DNA of 64,000 nucleotides, from NCBI RefSeq assembly GCF_037392515.1, contig NC_090283.1, forward strand, positions 31,202,249 through 31,266,248, given 5' to 3'. The DNA comes from Haliotis asinina. Taxonomy: Eukaryota > Mollusca > Gastropoda > Lepetellida > Haliotidae. The notes under the pieces are model-generated. The model searched no databases. It was not told the DNA's origin and saw nothing but the letters and a program-made list of their open reading frames with translations. Each line of letters starts with the position of its first letter. The first letter of the stretch is position 1. Made by a program: the position numbers and the translations under genes. This document shows, piece after piece, positions 12,226 through 23,201 of this stretch.

Positions 12226-12248
12226 TTATGTTGTTATTGACATGGGGT

Positions 12249-12412
12249 TATGGGGTAGCCTAGTGGTTAAGGCGTTCGTTCGTCCCGTCGAAGATCGATT
12301 TGGATTTCCCACATGGATACAACATGCGAAATCCATTTCTGGTGTCTCCCGAAGTGATAGTGCTGGAATTGAGATAAAAGCGCAGTAAAACCATACCCAC
12401 TCACTCACTCAC
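12249..12412 (+). mobile_element. tRNA-derived SINE with CACT tail
   Basis: An A-box-like segment (tagcctagtggttaaggcg) is followed about 45 bp later by a decayed B box (gatttggatttcc), a middle containing aaatccatttctggtgtctc, and a 3' end cagtaaaaccatacccactc then CACTCACTCACC. This matches the abalone tRNA-SINE pattern as I recall it. Other copies are at 28302 and 28620. Confidence 0.8.
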
Positions 12413-12469
12413 CATTGACCTTCAAATCTGTTTATGTTAAAGAAATGATTTAACGTGCGCTCTTTATAG

Positions 12470-12600
12470 ATCGCACGAGCTGGCGAATAGGAGCCTCAGC
12501 CACATAGGAGAGTGTGGATTCGAATCCCGGAAAGGAATCGGTATATTACTGATAAAATGTACTCCCAAACAAAATATAACTTTAACTTTACAACTGGTCT
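12470..12600 (+). repeat. Possible degraded tRNA-derived repeat
   Basis: The string gtggattcgaatcccgg at 12513-12530 is a good RNA polymerase III B box, preceded by agctggcgaataggagcctc, which could be a decayed A box. The downstream sequence only loosely resembles the B-box SINE at 48.2 kb. Confidence 0.3.
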
Positions 12601-13196
12601 TACACATTCAGAACTATCAAGTGTTCAGAAAAAAATGCATAAAAATAATGCTACAAGTTTATTTCCTCTGTTTTCACAGATATCACAGCGAAATATCTGG
12701 TCAGAAAACGGTGATTTGTGCTCCTCGTAGTCTGAGATTTCTACCTTGTTTAATCTGTAAACTAGTCATGTGTGGATTTAAAACACTTCTTACAAACAAC
12801 AAAACCCAGCTAATTAGAGAAACAAACGATTCTGTGAACTGTCATAAATTCATGATTTAAAACAACTTCTGATGAATTTGTACATTCAGTTATTTGTTGT
12901 TCCATTTACCAGACATGTTTGAAATGTTTGAAACTAGTCACCTACTGTACAATAATAATCAGAACAATAGTCATGTGTGGATGCAAAATGTTTGTAACAT
13001 CCCACAGAATCTCAGTCAAACAGAAAAAGTACACATTTAGCTGACCTCGTTACTTTCTTTATACACACACACAAAAAAAAAACAGCACAAAGACAGACAA
13101 CTTATACGTCCGCCTCAATCACTAAAATTACATCTGACAGTTTAAATAAATAAGTCACACTTACATGTTTACACAATGTCATGTTTGTTTAATTGT

Positions 13197-16100
13197 CTAA
13201 TTCAAGGCATCACGGATAAGTGCCTTCTTTGTGTCAGTCATGGTGATATCTGCCCCACTTATCACCTTCATGTTGACTGTGTAGAGACCTGGCCACCCGG
13301 CACCAAACACGGGAAGAAGAGACTCCCTCAATTCAACATCAACCTTGGCTAAAACAACCTCTCTGTCCAAGTCGATGAAGGCGAGTCTCCCCCTTCCCAC
13401 ATCAAGAACAACGCCATAGTGGAGGGTGTCCAGTGTGCCGCGTGTGTTAGACATTGTGTTACTGTAACACTTCCCTTTCTTCCCCTGCTGACACACCCTG
13501 GTACAGAGACTCCCCAGGTGTGTGTCACAGCTCCCTACACAGACACACCAGGAGCTCTGCTGTAGATAAACATACCACCCACTGTCCACCTGGCTCTCCC
13601 CCACTACACCCACCTCCAGGACAACCCATCCCAACCCTCCACTCACCACACCCACCCTAGAGTGCGTCTCCCAGTACTGAGGGGTGTGTGGGGCAGGGAT
13701 GACAGTAGAGGGGGATGGAGGAAGGGGGATGCAGGTGGAGGCACGTGCACCCCGATATTTCCGTAACCTGCTGCTGTCTCTGTGTTGCTTGGCGGGCGGT
13801 GAGTTGACCAGCTCACCGTCTGTAGTTACGTGGCACATGTCTGTGTTGGCTCGAGCAGCGTCCAGTTGTAGTTGAGGACCTGGAAATATACATTCTGTAT
13901 ACAGTTTAACAAATTTCTCGACTTCAGATAACAAATTAGACATGTTAAATGTCATAATTGTGATTAAAGATATTACAACGTTGTGAAAATGTGTTTGTAT
14001 TCTAAATGTTTTTCATGCAAGTTTACACCGACTGACATTGAAATAAACACTCTACGATACATTTTGTAAGAAATTATTCGTTGAGCTGGTGTGCTCTCTG
14101 TAGTCAGAAATAGACATTTGGCGCCTGAAAACACATTTGTATAAACTTGATATCATGGTAAAACTTTCATTGTTTATATTCTAAACTCTTCTTATACGAT
14201 TTAGTGAACAATAAGACCGTCGTAGTAGTTGTTTGACGATATTTTTACATGAGTGTCTGTTATCAACAGGTAACCGCTTCAATCACTGACCACAATCTGT
14301 ACACACTCGCTGGGCGGGAAACAGCTTGTTAAGTTATGTGTATTGACTTGGACACATGGTTATTTATCATTACACTAAATATTTTAATGTTTGACATTTT
14401 TTCAAATTGATCATATTCGTATTTATTTACAAAGTTCATTACAAAGTTTATGAAAAGTATACACTTTTGCCGGGAGTACACTTAATGTTGCCAGTTAATT
14501 TTACGTATTTGACATTTACGTACTCATAGATCATATTTCACCAAACAAATCTTTAACACTTGCGAATGGAGAAAGTGTCGTTATCAATCAGTTTGTTAGA
14601 TCCATTCCAATAATATTCATGTAAATAACGCTATAAACTGCATTGAATACTGAGCTTGCAGTTTCAACGTTTATTCCGGTTTAGAAACACAAAATTGTAT
14701 TATCTACGTGATATATATGGGAAAACTCATTATTTAGGCATATTAACATATTTTGCTAAAAAACTCTTTAAGTATAACCTCCAAAGGGTAATTTCTTTAC
14801 AGGTTACCTTATATGCATCAAAGTTTTGACATGAGATTTTTCTAACGTTGATAGTGGCAACCTGATTAAGGAAAGTCAACTACGGCCCTGAATTGATTAT
14901 CAATTTGAACTTCCTTTGTACCATACAACTCTTGCAGTTATTAGGTGCACCAAGTTTTTGCAGTTTTCGCATCCATATGAGGTACCCATTTACAGCTGTG
15001 TGGATTGGGACACATAGCCACAGTACTTTGAACAAATGTACTGCACGTTGATGTACCCGCGAGGTTTTTGCACGTTTTCATGTGTCCAACGTTTGGTCAT
15101 TTACTGACGCATTGGTGGGTTCTTTTAAGTGTACAGGGTTCTGTAATGTACACTAGGGGTTGCGACAAAATTGGAAGAGTCTGCACACAAGGTTGTTGCA
15201 GCCAGTCACAGGTGGACTCCTTCCCGACACCTCAGGCTCTCTGGATCTTTATCCTTGGACATGGTAGACCTTTGCACCCTCACACCCTTTACTTCCTGAC
15301 ACCTCAAGCTCTCTGGATGTTTATCCTTGGACATGGTACACCTCGCACCCTTACACCCATTACTTCCTGACACCTCAAGTTCTCTGTATCTTTATCCTTG
15401 GACATGGTAGACCTCGCACCCTCAAACCCCAGGAGCCAATGCTTTAATGAGTCTAACTCCAATGCTTTACCATGCAGTCAGAAGATGGAAAACATACATA
15501 CATTATAACCAGTCCCATGTCTTTGATAAGGGCATGTCCGACACTAGACTGGGCCCCGAAAGGATATCACTGGTTGCACGCTAGGACAGTCAGTAACCTA
15601 TCCCTTTTCAGAAGGGCGCACATCAGTAGTGTAAAGTCACCAATCACGAGACTGACTTTACTCACACAGCAATGTCAACGTGGTGCCTGGTCCTGTTACC
15701 AGACTGTAGGTTTTACTCCCCGCATCTGTAAAACATTTCTAGGATTAAAGAACAAAACCAACAGTGCTTACAGACATGAAGAAATAAAGAGCATCTTCGA
15801 TGTTCAGGACTTGGGAGGTACTCCATCTTAGCATACTATTTCCACGACACATCTGGGTCTATTTAATAGTGAAGATTAAACACAAAATGTGACTGCTGTT
15901 GGGTATTGATAGCATGAAGGATCCTTGTCCATTATGTGTACACATGTCACAATACCAGGATAACATATTGTACAAAATCCGAATGTTCATTACCAAGCTG
16001 TGTATTTGCTAATGTCGTTAACTTGTGACCATTCGTTAATATTTCTATTCAAATCATAAGGATGTTTGGGAATGTGTTTCTGATATATCAGAATAGCTAT

Positions 16101-17815
16101 GTATCTATTGTGATAACATAGCAGGAGAGAAAAGAGAGATGTAAAACAGTTTTGCTGTTTTCTATTTTCATGATTGTTTTCAAGGTAATGAAAAATAACC
16201 TTACCAAACTCTGTCAGTGGTGTCGATTCGTTGACAGCCTCCGGTGACTTCGACTTGAAACGAAATAAGATAGCTCAACGTCGCGATCTTAGATTTACAG
16301 TTGGCATGTTTCAGCTTTAATATACACGCTCATTTTACAGACAATGCGAACATTATAAAATATGTACATCGGTAATCGTGGAGTGTTGATGTTGCTTACC
16401 TAATGAAAAAAGCTCGATGTGTATACGCATGGCTACAGAGTAAGAAGTACTTACCTGCTTGTGTGCGTTCTTCGTGTCAGTTAAATGTGTATCCTTGTCT
16501 GTAAGATAACCTACAGCTGTTCATTAATCAAACCTTTTATGTCATGATAACCAGCAAATGTTTCCTCAATTGATTTAAATGTTTCAATGAATTATTATTG
16601 GAAATGTCTAAATACAGCGTCGATATGCCATCTCAAGGTGACATTATATAATTGGAAAATATATATAAAAAAATGCTTCAAACATTTCACGTTTGATAAA
16701 GCTTTATCAGTATCACTGTAAACATTAAGACGTATTGTTAAAGTATGAAGTAAGCACCTGTATGTGTGTGTTTATCAGATGCTGATCCATGTCCATAGAT
16801 AGATCCGAAGGCAGAGATGTCGGATTTCAATTTATCCAGCCCTCTCGTGTTGAATTTGGCTGCAGGTGTCCTGTGCCTCTCTGGTGGAAGTGATCCGAGG
16901 TGCGTCTTCGTTCTGTCTTGTATTGAACCCTCCAGTGTGAGAAAGTCCGAGTTTGAAGCATATCTGAGCACGGTTTTGATATAGTCTGAGGTCCACTTGC
17001 ATCGTTCACCCTCACCTTCAGAGGTAACTTGCTCGGTGTGTAGATCTGACAGTTCCTGCCTCGTCTGATTCTCAAGCTCGCTGATCAGCTCCTCCTCCCT
17101 CTGGTCGAGTTGTGTCCTCAGAGAATGGAAAGTTTGATGGATGTCCTCCTTCAGAGCACTGCTTGTCTTCTCGATGTCATTTTGAACTTTGCTGATATTC
17201 TTCACATATGCTTTGTGAGCAGTATGATGTGCAGTCACGTTTTTCTCATGCTGTTCTATCCGTCCTTTAGCAGCATCAGCAGCCTCACCTACATCTCCAA
17301 CATCGTGCTCAGCATGGTCACCAAGCCTGCATGTGGCACAGATTAAAATGTTGCAGTTTTTGTCAAAATATTCGAGAGGATAAGGAATGTGAAGTTTGCA
17401 GATTGGTTTAGTATGTATGCTTCCTGGTGCTGCGTCTACAATGGTTTCAACAACATGTCGTCTGGTAGCTTTAAAACTGTTGTGCATGTTCTGGCAGTAT
17501 TCACAGAGTAACTCCTCACACTCCTGACACCAACACACAGCCTGGTTGCCGTCATCTTCGTGTGTACAGAGAAGCTCTGTAGGGCGATGTTTGGCTGTCA
17601 GGTGGAATATTTCCTTCTGTCTCACTGCATCCTTCTGGAGGCTTGTGTCTGTGAGGTTGACCTGCCTCTGACATGTAGAGCATTGTATCACACCACCAGC
17701 TGCAGATGTCACACATATCTCACACACGGCGTGTAGACAGGGCAGTAGGTAGGGGTCGGGGCCTTTCAGGGTAAACTGTTGGTGACAGACAGAACACTTT
17801 GGGAAGGCGTCCATT
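13197..17815 (-). CDS. TRIM-type E3 ubiquitin ligase (RING, two B-boxes, coiled coil, B30.2/SPRY-like), two coding exons
   Basis: Coding exon 1 runs from the ATG at 17814 to 16758; exon 2 from 13879 to the stop at 13197-13199. The intron (donor GT 16757-16756, acceptor AG 13881-13880) is phase 1 at both ends, giving about 579 residues. Exon 1 shows a RING finger (C7, C10, C26, H28, C31, C34, C45, C48), B-box 1 (about 83-120, C83 to H120), B-box 2 (C139, H142, C154, C162, H167, H170) and a coiled coil (about 175-270). Exon 2 has YWETHSRVGVVSGGLGWVVL and YGVVLDVGRGRLAFIDLDRE plus LLPVFG, B30.2/SPRY hallmarks. In the family the RING transfers ubiquitin and the SPRY domain binds targets, often in innate immunity. 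A strong acceptor (ttatatgtttcag) directly before the ATG implies a 5' UTR intron. A small symmetric exon between the two cannot be excluded. Confidence 0.85.
15226..15437. repeat. 71-72-bp tandem repeat, three copies, in the TRIM intron
   Basis: Copies start at 15226, 15298 and 15369, each beginning gacacctcaggctctctgg and containing tttatccttggacatggta. They differ at a few sites. The array lies in the 2.9-kb intron of the TRIM gene and has no coding role. Confidence 0.85.
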
Positions 17816-17839
17816 CTGAAACATATAATATGGATAGCA

Positions 17840-18180
17840 CAGATGTGTAGTAGAAGGGAGAGATGTGTCGAAGGAGGGAGGGGTGTGTGATAGGAGAAGG
17901 GTTACATATAACAGAGGTGTATATGTAGTAGGAGAAGTGGATACAAGTAGAAGGAATCAGGTGTGTAGTAGAAGGATGGGCACGTAAGGTTAGGGTGGTA
18001 CATGTGCAGAAGGGAGGGGGAGGAGCGCGTACCTGAATGAGAGAAAGTTGGGTAATAGAAGGGAGAGATGTATCTCAGCCTGAAGAATAGGTATATGTAG
18101 GAGAAACCGCTGGGGGAAGGTGGGAGACGAGGACAGGGAAGACAGGGATGGAGAGATAAAAAAAGACATTGGATCTCATG
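17840..18180. repeat. Purine-rich low-complexity block upstream of the TRIM coding exon
   Basis: Imperfect iterations of agaagggagagatgtgt and tagtagaag without a stable period. The block sits within or next to the inferred 5' UTR intron of the TRIM gene. Any regulatory role is speculation. Confidence 0.5.
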
Positions 18181-18199
18181 TTGATTGCTGGTATGTCAC

Positions 18200-19439
18200 T
18201 CAAACACAACAAAACCCATATCCTGAGCTACCTAACTGCACACGTTATACGTCCACTTGATCTGCGTCTCCACACCCTGAGCCACCTCCCTGCATTCGCA
18301 GCGTAGCTTACCTATGTCTTTATCGCAGCCGAAACCCCTTTTCCGTGATCAATACACCCGAATACCCAGCTGCCGAATGTATAGACCTGTCTCAGTGAAG
18401 GTAGAAAGCCTATCCTACATATCACGTGGTTACGATAACGCCTCTTTTATGCACTACAATCCAAGATAGTGTGTACTTCAAGGCAGACTGCAGTAGATAT
18501 CACATTATCTACGATGTTCGCGCATATGCACGTATCACCAGATAGGACACACCTACCCGGATGTTTCCTTGCTATCGAATTTAGGAAATTCAGTCACACG
18601 ATTAAACATTACCAGTTCAAACTGAATGATCTGATGTAATGTCTAATGTCCGCTATCCACCCGAGTCTCATAATTCTGCCTCACACCATCCCCTACTTAC
18701 CCTACTTGCTTCTGCCCCACACTCACGGCTGGCTATCTAACAGCATAGATTATTTATCCCCTCCTTCTTCTGCCCCCACACACTACGTATACCACAAACA
18801 ACAATATTTGCAATTGAAGACCGTCGCTAAATGCTTGTCTGTCTTACTGACACCTCTTAAAGTAGCCTGCCCTACACGTCGGGTACATGGCTATGTTAAC
18901 GCCCACTTTCAAGAATTACTATGGACGACATCGTATACTTCAAGGTCGACTGAAGTCTCGTCGTGTCAAGCATCTTCCTGGTGGATCTTCTTAAAGACAT
19001 GGAATCTACCTTAAGATAATTTGTACTAATTCATGCCATGTTGCACTCTCAACTCGTTACGCTTTGCTATTTTTGTTTTGTGACTTATGTATTATGAACA
19101 CGCAACAAGTAATGGCGTCCGAAGTAGGCGTGAAAATATAAGGTTTAGCTGTTTCCTCGACGTTCGATTGTATAAACTGAAATAATGACCAACTTGTATT
19201 TCATATGGTGCACATTGCCCTCCTACACTTACTTACAAGGTGATACATCTCTATCAAGACAACATTACTCACATATATCGAGACTGCACAGGGCACACTT
19301 ACCTGGAGGTTTAGCATCCTTGTTATTATGTCATTTCCGGGCCACATGTTCAGTATCGAGTCGCACGACAAACGAACTATGATCACGTCGGTCACATGAC
19401 ACATAACAATACGTACAGACAGAAAATGGTTACATCATG
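18200..19439. other. Gene-free stretch upstream of the TRIM gene
   Basis: No coding frame with recognisable protein features. The TRIM promoter and non-coding first exon should lie here if the inferred 5' UTR intron is real, but I cannot place them. Confidence 0.4.
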
Positions 19440-19575
19440 TGTTGTCAGTGACACTGACATTTAGCAGTATCACAGCTGTGTTATGACTGGTCCCTGTGTT
19501 GTCCGTGGCACTGAGATCTACATTAACAGTATTACAGCTGTATCATGACGGGTCATGTAATGTTGGAGGAGATCC
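19440..19575 (+). repeat. Two diverged units of the 63-bp repeat plus the uninterrupted mariner target site
   Basis: tttagcagtatcacagctg and gtccctgtgttgtccgtgg recur as in the 1-915 array. After the last unit the sequence reads gacgggtcatgtaatgttgg and continues aggagat, matching the two flanks of the mariner element joined with a single TA (19558-19559). Confidence 0.9.
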
Positions 19576-19594
19576 AAGTACTAGATATATATTG

Positions 19595-20230
19595 CTACGG
19601 TGAAGAAGTTTGCCGTGACAAAAAGCTGTAAGAAATCCCCTTTGAACCAGCAGGCAGCAGGCACCCGTGAAAGGCCACGTCCTCGTGGTGGGTGCTGGGT
19701 AGCGCTAAGAGCCGTTCACCCCCGTTGTGGACCCGAGGGGATATTTGGTCCACCAACCCGTTTGCCGTGGGTTGCGGCCCTGTGTCGGTGGAGGAAGGGA
19801 TCCTGGTGGTTGAGGGCATGGGAGCAGGACCATTGTTCTTATTGCTCAACACACCGCTTTGGCCCTGACTTCCCCTAGACGGGTGGCTGAACGGACCCGG
19901 TTCAACCAATCGGCTGGTCACGCCAACCCTGTGCGTGGATTATCTATGTAATTGCACAGCTTTGACTTGGGATTGTCTCAATGTTTGTCTTGGCCCATTG
20001 TCTTCTTTTAACACCTATTTTGAAATATGTACTTATGATCTCTTGCCCAGAAGGCGGTGGCTCATGGGCCAGTCTGGTGGGATTTATCTTCTCTCGATTT
20101 TTCCTGTTTGAGTATACCCTCCTAGTATCCTTGGTGTCGTCTGCTGGAGATCCACTGACATGAGACATCGTCCTTGTTGAAACCCCATGGTGGGTTGGGA
20201 GCTAGGAGGGTGAATCATATACATTTACAC
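19595..20230 (+). mobile_element. 5' UTR of an I/Nimb-like LINE
   Basis: GC-rich sequence from tacggtgaagaagtttgccg onward precedes an ORF1 start (ATG 20231) and has the layout of a LINE 5' UTR. A short related piece occurs at 35865-35920, sharing tttgccgtgacaaaa and gaaatcccct. The exact 5' terminus is uncertain. Confidence 0.6.
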
Positions 20231-20890
20231 TATGGCACCCCCACTTAAAAACGCTCTTATGAGTCAGATGATTCGTTCTCATCTGAGGATGAGGTTCCTG
20301 CACCTCTGATCAATACTGATAACTGGCCTCGATTTCTTGCCATGACTTCACCCGAAGGTGGTCCTACAAAGCTGAATCCGTTCGCGATAGCTAAGGGCAT
20401 TGAAGAGTGGATGCATAAGGGTGGATGCATTTATCCCTAATCCCTTAAGATGTTACACCTGTCAAAAGTACGGTCTTGGATCTAGATCGTGCCAAACTAA
20501 GGCTGCTTGTTGTCGTTGTGCTGGAACATGTAAAAGTGGTAGTCTTTGTTACAAACCTCCTAGTTGTGTAAATCGTTCTGGTTGTCATCCTTCTTCCTCA
20601 AAAGATTGTCCTACATGGAAATTACAATCAAAATTATCTAAACTGAAGCATGAACGGAATATGTCCCTCCCAGAAGCGAAGAAGAACATTCTTTCAGAAG
20701 AACAGTCGGGTCCATTATACTCTACCACTGTTTCTACATCTATCCAGGCTACAAAACTAAAACTTGTCTCTGTCAGTTGCCAGACAGAGTACACATGGGC
20801 ATGTCGCTCTCAACCGAAGTAAAGACGACGACCCAACAAATGAGCTCCAGTTCAGAAACTTTAACGATATCAAAAAGCGTTAGTCATTCA
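20231..20890 (+). pseudogene. LINE ORF1 (zinc-knuckle protein), internally deleted
   Basis: After the ATG a frame-broken N-terminus reads YESDDSFSSEDEVPAPLINT then DNWPRFLAMTSPEGGPTKLN and PFAIAKGIE, the usual start of this ORF1 type. About 130 residues then appear missing near 20405-20420. The frame continues VDAFIPNPLRCYTCQKYGLG with the first CCHC, CCRCAGTC and CVNRSGCHPSSSKDCPTWK (later knuckles), ending at 20820. It is the same family as the minus-strand element at 4761-10620. Confidence 0.75.
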
Positions 20891-20956
20891 AAGACATCTG
20901 AGATCGATCCGTCGGCATCACAGAAACGTTCTTCAAACCCAGAGGCAATTTGAAAA

Positions 20957-23007
20957 CCAACTTCACTGATTTCCGGTAGGCGTTTGGTTTTGTGGACAGA
21001 CAAAATTTGCTGTATATCTTACATAATATGGGTGTTGTTGGCATAATGTGTAACTTCTTACGTGACATGTAGGGTAAAACTAAGGCATGTATAGTGATGA
21101 ATATGTGTAAAACTGAATCGTTTTCAACACCATACAGCGTTCATCAAAGCTGTATGTTAAGCCCTGTTTTGTTCACACTTTATTAACAAGTTAGCAATAG
21201 AATTTAGAAACAGTAGTCTAAGAGGTACGGAAGAATTTGAACATAACTTTTCTTGTTGTTTGCTGATGATGTAGTGTTGGATGACGATTCAGTTAATCGG
21301 CTACAGCAAAAACTAGATTTTCTGCATAAGTGGGGTATAGAAGTTAACTTGGACAAGTCAAATATAATAGTCTTTCAAAATGGTGGATATTTAAAGAGCC
21401 TAGAGAAGTGGTTTTACTGGGGTAAGGAGGTTAAAATATTTGCTTACTATAAATATCTTAGTATTGTATTCTCTTCAAGGTTAGTTTGGAACAAGCCTAG
21501 AGAAGTGGTTTTACTGTGGTAAGGAGGTTAAAATATTTACTTACTATAAATATCTTAGTATTGTATTCTCTTCAAGGTTAGTTTGGTCCAAGGCTTGCGG
21601 AACTGTTTCAGTTCAAACTAGGAAGGCCTTGTTTCCGGTTTATAAGTAAATTAAGCTTTACCATTCACTCCCATTAAGTGTAGTTCAGAAAATATTGATG
21701 CCAAAATAATGCCAATCTTATTAATGGTTCGGAAATATGGGGTTGTACTTGTAGAGGGGACACTGAGAAAGTTCAAAGTTTATAAAAGTTTATTTCATAA
21801 AAGGTGCTTGAATATTTCAAAGTACATTCCCTCTCGTGTTTTTTTTCTTCTTTTTTTCTGTTGGCGATATCGATGTTGGCGGTGTTGGGAGGTATCTAGT
21901 TTGTGTAAGTTTCTTTAGTTGCTCTTTAGTTGCTCTAGTTTCAGATCTCTGCTAGACACGGAGCGATATCTATAGAATTGTTTAGTCATACAGATGTATT
22001 ACGAATATTTTGTAAATTTAGATTCCAGTCACACAAATTAAAAATGTGCAAAGCAACGTATGATAACGGTATTGATACTTGCCAACTGTTATGGTCTAAT
22101 TGTACAATGGGTGTTGTAGAAGATGGGTAACACTTTGTATTAGTTTGCCCATATCATAAGCATCTAAGCGAACAACTTTTTTATCAACTTTTGACTTCTA
22201 ACAATTCAGAACAAATACAAACAATTGTGTATATATTTGAAAAGAAGTTTATCTATGTGAGATGGCGTGCGTACTACTGAAAAATACTTTTATTTGCTCT
22301 TGGCCATGAGGCCTTTCCACAATAAACTTGTCACTTGTGAAATGGCACATATAGTGCTGTGTTGGGCGCATGGTAATATCGATGGTCTAAAGTACATAAT
22401 GTTTGTATCGGGTATGGGGTATTGTGTAGAGGATGGACAGTGTTGTGTTGTATAGTGGATATAGTTTACAGAGTAGAACATACGACGGTAGATGTAGACG
22501 AAGACGGTAGTGTGTTAAAAGTACAGTGTAAAGATTAGCGGACACTCTGGAGATCACAGAGCGTATACCAATCTGTGGAAAGCATAGTGTGACTAGTCTT
22601 GTTCGTGATGTCTCAGGATGTTCATATCACGGTGTTCATCTTGTGACATGGCTGTCATGGTTCGTCATGGTTATGACATTCACGGTCTGAAGGGCTGTTC
22701 CTGTCATAGCTTTCACGGTGTAATGCGGTGTTCATATCAGGCTGTTGGTTCTCCTACCGAGACAAACCCTCACTGACAGATTAGAACGGTTACATCTTTC
22801 ATGGTGAAGAACATGCTATACAAATGCACCATGGTGAGTGGGTTTGGACTGATGTCACTATCTTCACTATTTTCCTAATGACACAGTCCTGTCATTTTAA
22901 TTAGGCAGAAAAACAAGTACGTCTATGCAACTTCTAAATTGTGACTTTGGTAATATTGTACCGACATACTGGCAGATCTATGCCAGTCTTTAACTCTAAC
23001 TAAGGAA
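20957..23007 (+). mobile_element. Second copy of the decayed LINE (RT part and 3' region)
   Basis: Homologous to 2995-4760 over its length: cgtttggttttgtggacaga (palm motif A region), LFADDVVLDDDSVNRLQQKL (21253, catalytic motif), INLDKSNI-type segment, EKWFYWGKEVKIFAYYKYLS, and a degenerate C-terminal finger. The non-coding 3' part (22230-23007) matches 3960-4760. A 97-bp segment at 21399-21495 is tandemly repeated at 21496-21592. It is joined at about 20940 to the ORF1 of a different LINE, so the junction looks like a nested insertion or rearrangement. Confidence 0.8.
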
Positions 23008-23177
23008 AACAAGGAACCTTTAAACAAACAAAACATATCTGCAGGTAGCGTATTTGTAATATAATTATAATATTTTGGTTACATGCCTTTTTCTCGGGTT
23101 TGTATATGATATCAAGAAGACATATATAGTGATGAGCGTTTCCAGTTGAAATAGCGGACGATTATGAAGTATTAAGA

Positions 23178-23183
23178 TTTATT
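23178..23183 (-). terminator. Poly(A) signal AATAAA of the minus-strand lectin gene
   Basis: AATAAA on the minus strand lies about 20 bases after the stop codon at 23202-23204, implying a very short 3' UTR. Confidence 0.6.
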
Positions 23184-23201
23184 CTGTTCCAGATTACATA
23201 T

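Noticed and set aside
13454-13875. Pro/Ser-rich plus-strand proteins
   Set aside because: They are antisense shadows of the TRIM SPRY-like exon.
2960-20957. The two decayed LINE copies sharing the same 5' truncation point
   Set aside because: On closer reading the 2960 copy extends further upstream (PKYLRKSRHRFYAAFIDF-like reading before 3010), while the other is joined to ORF1 of a different LINE at about 20940. The starts are not the same.
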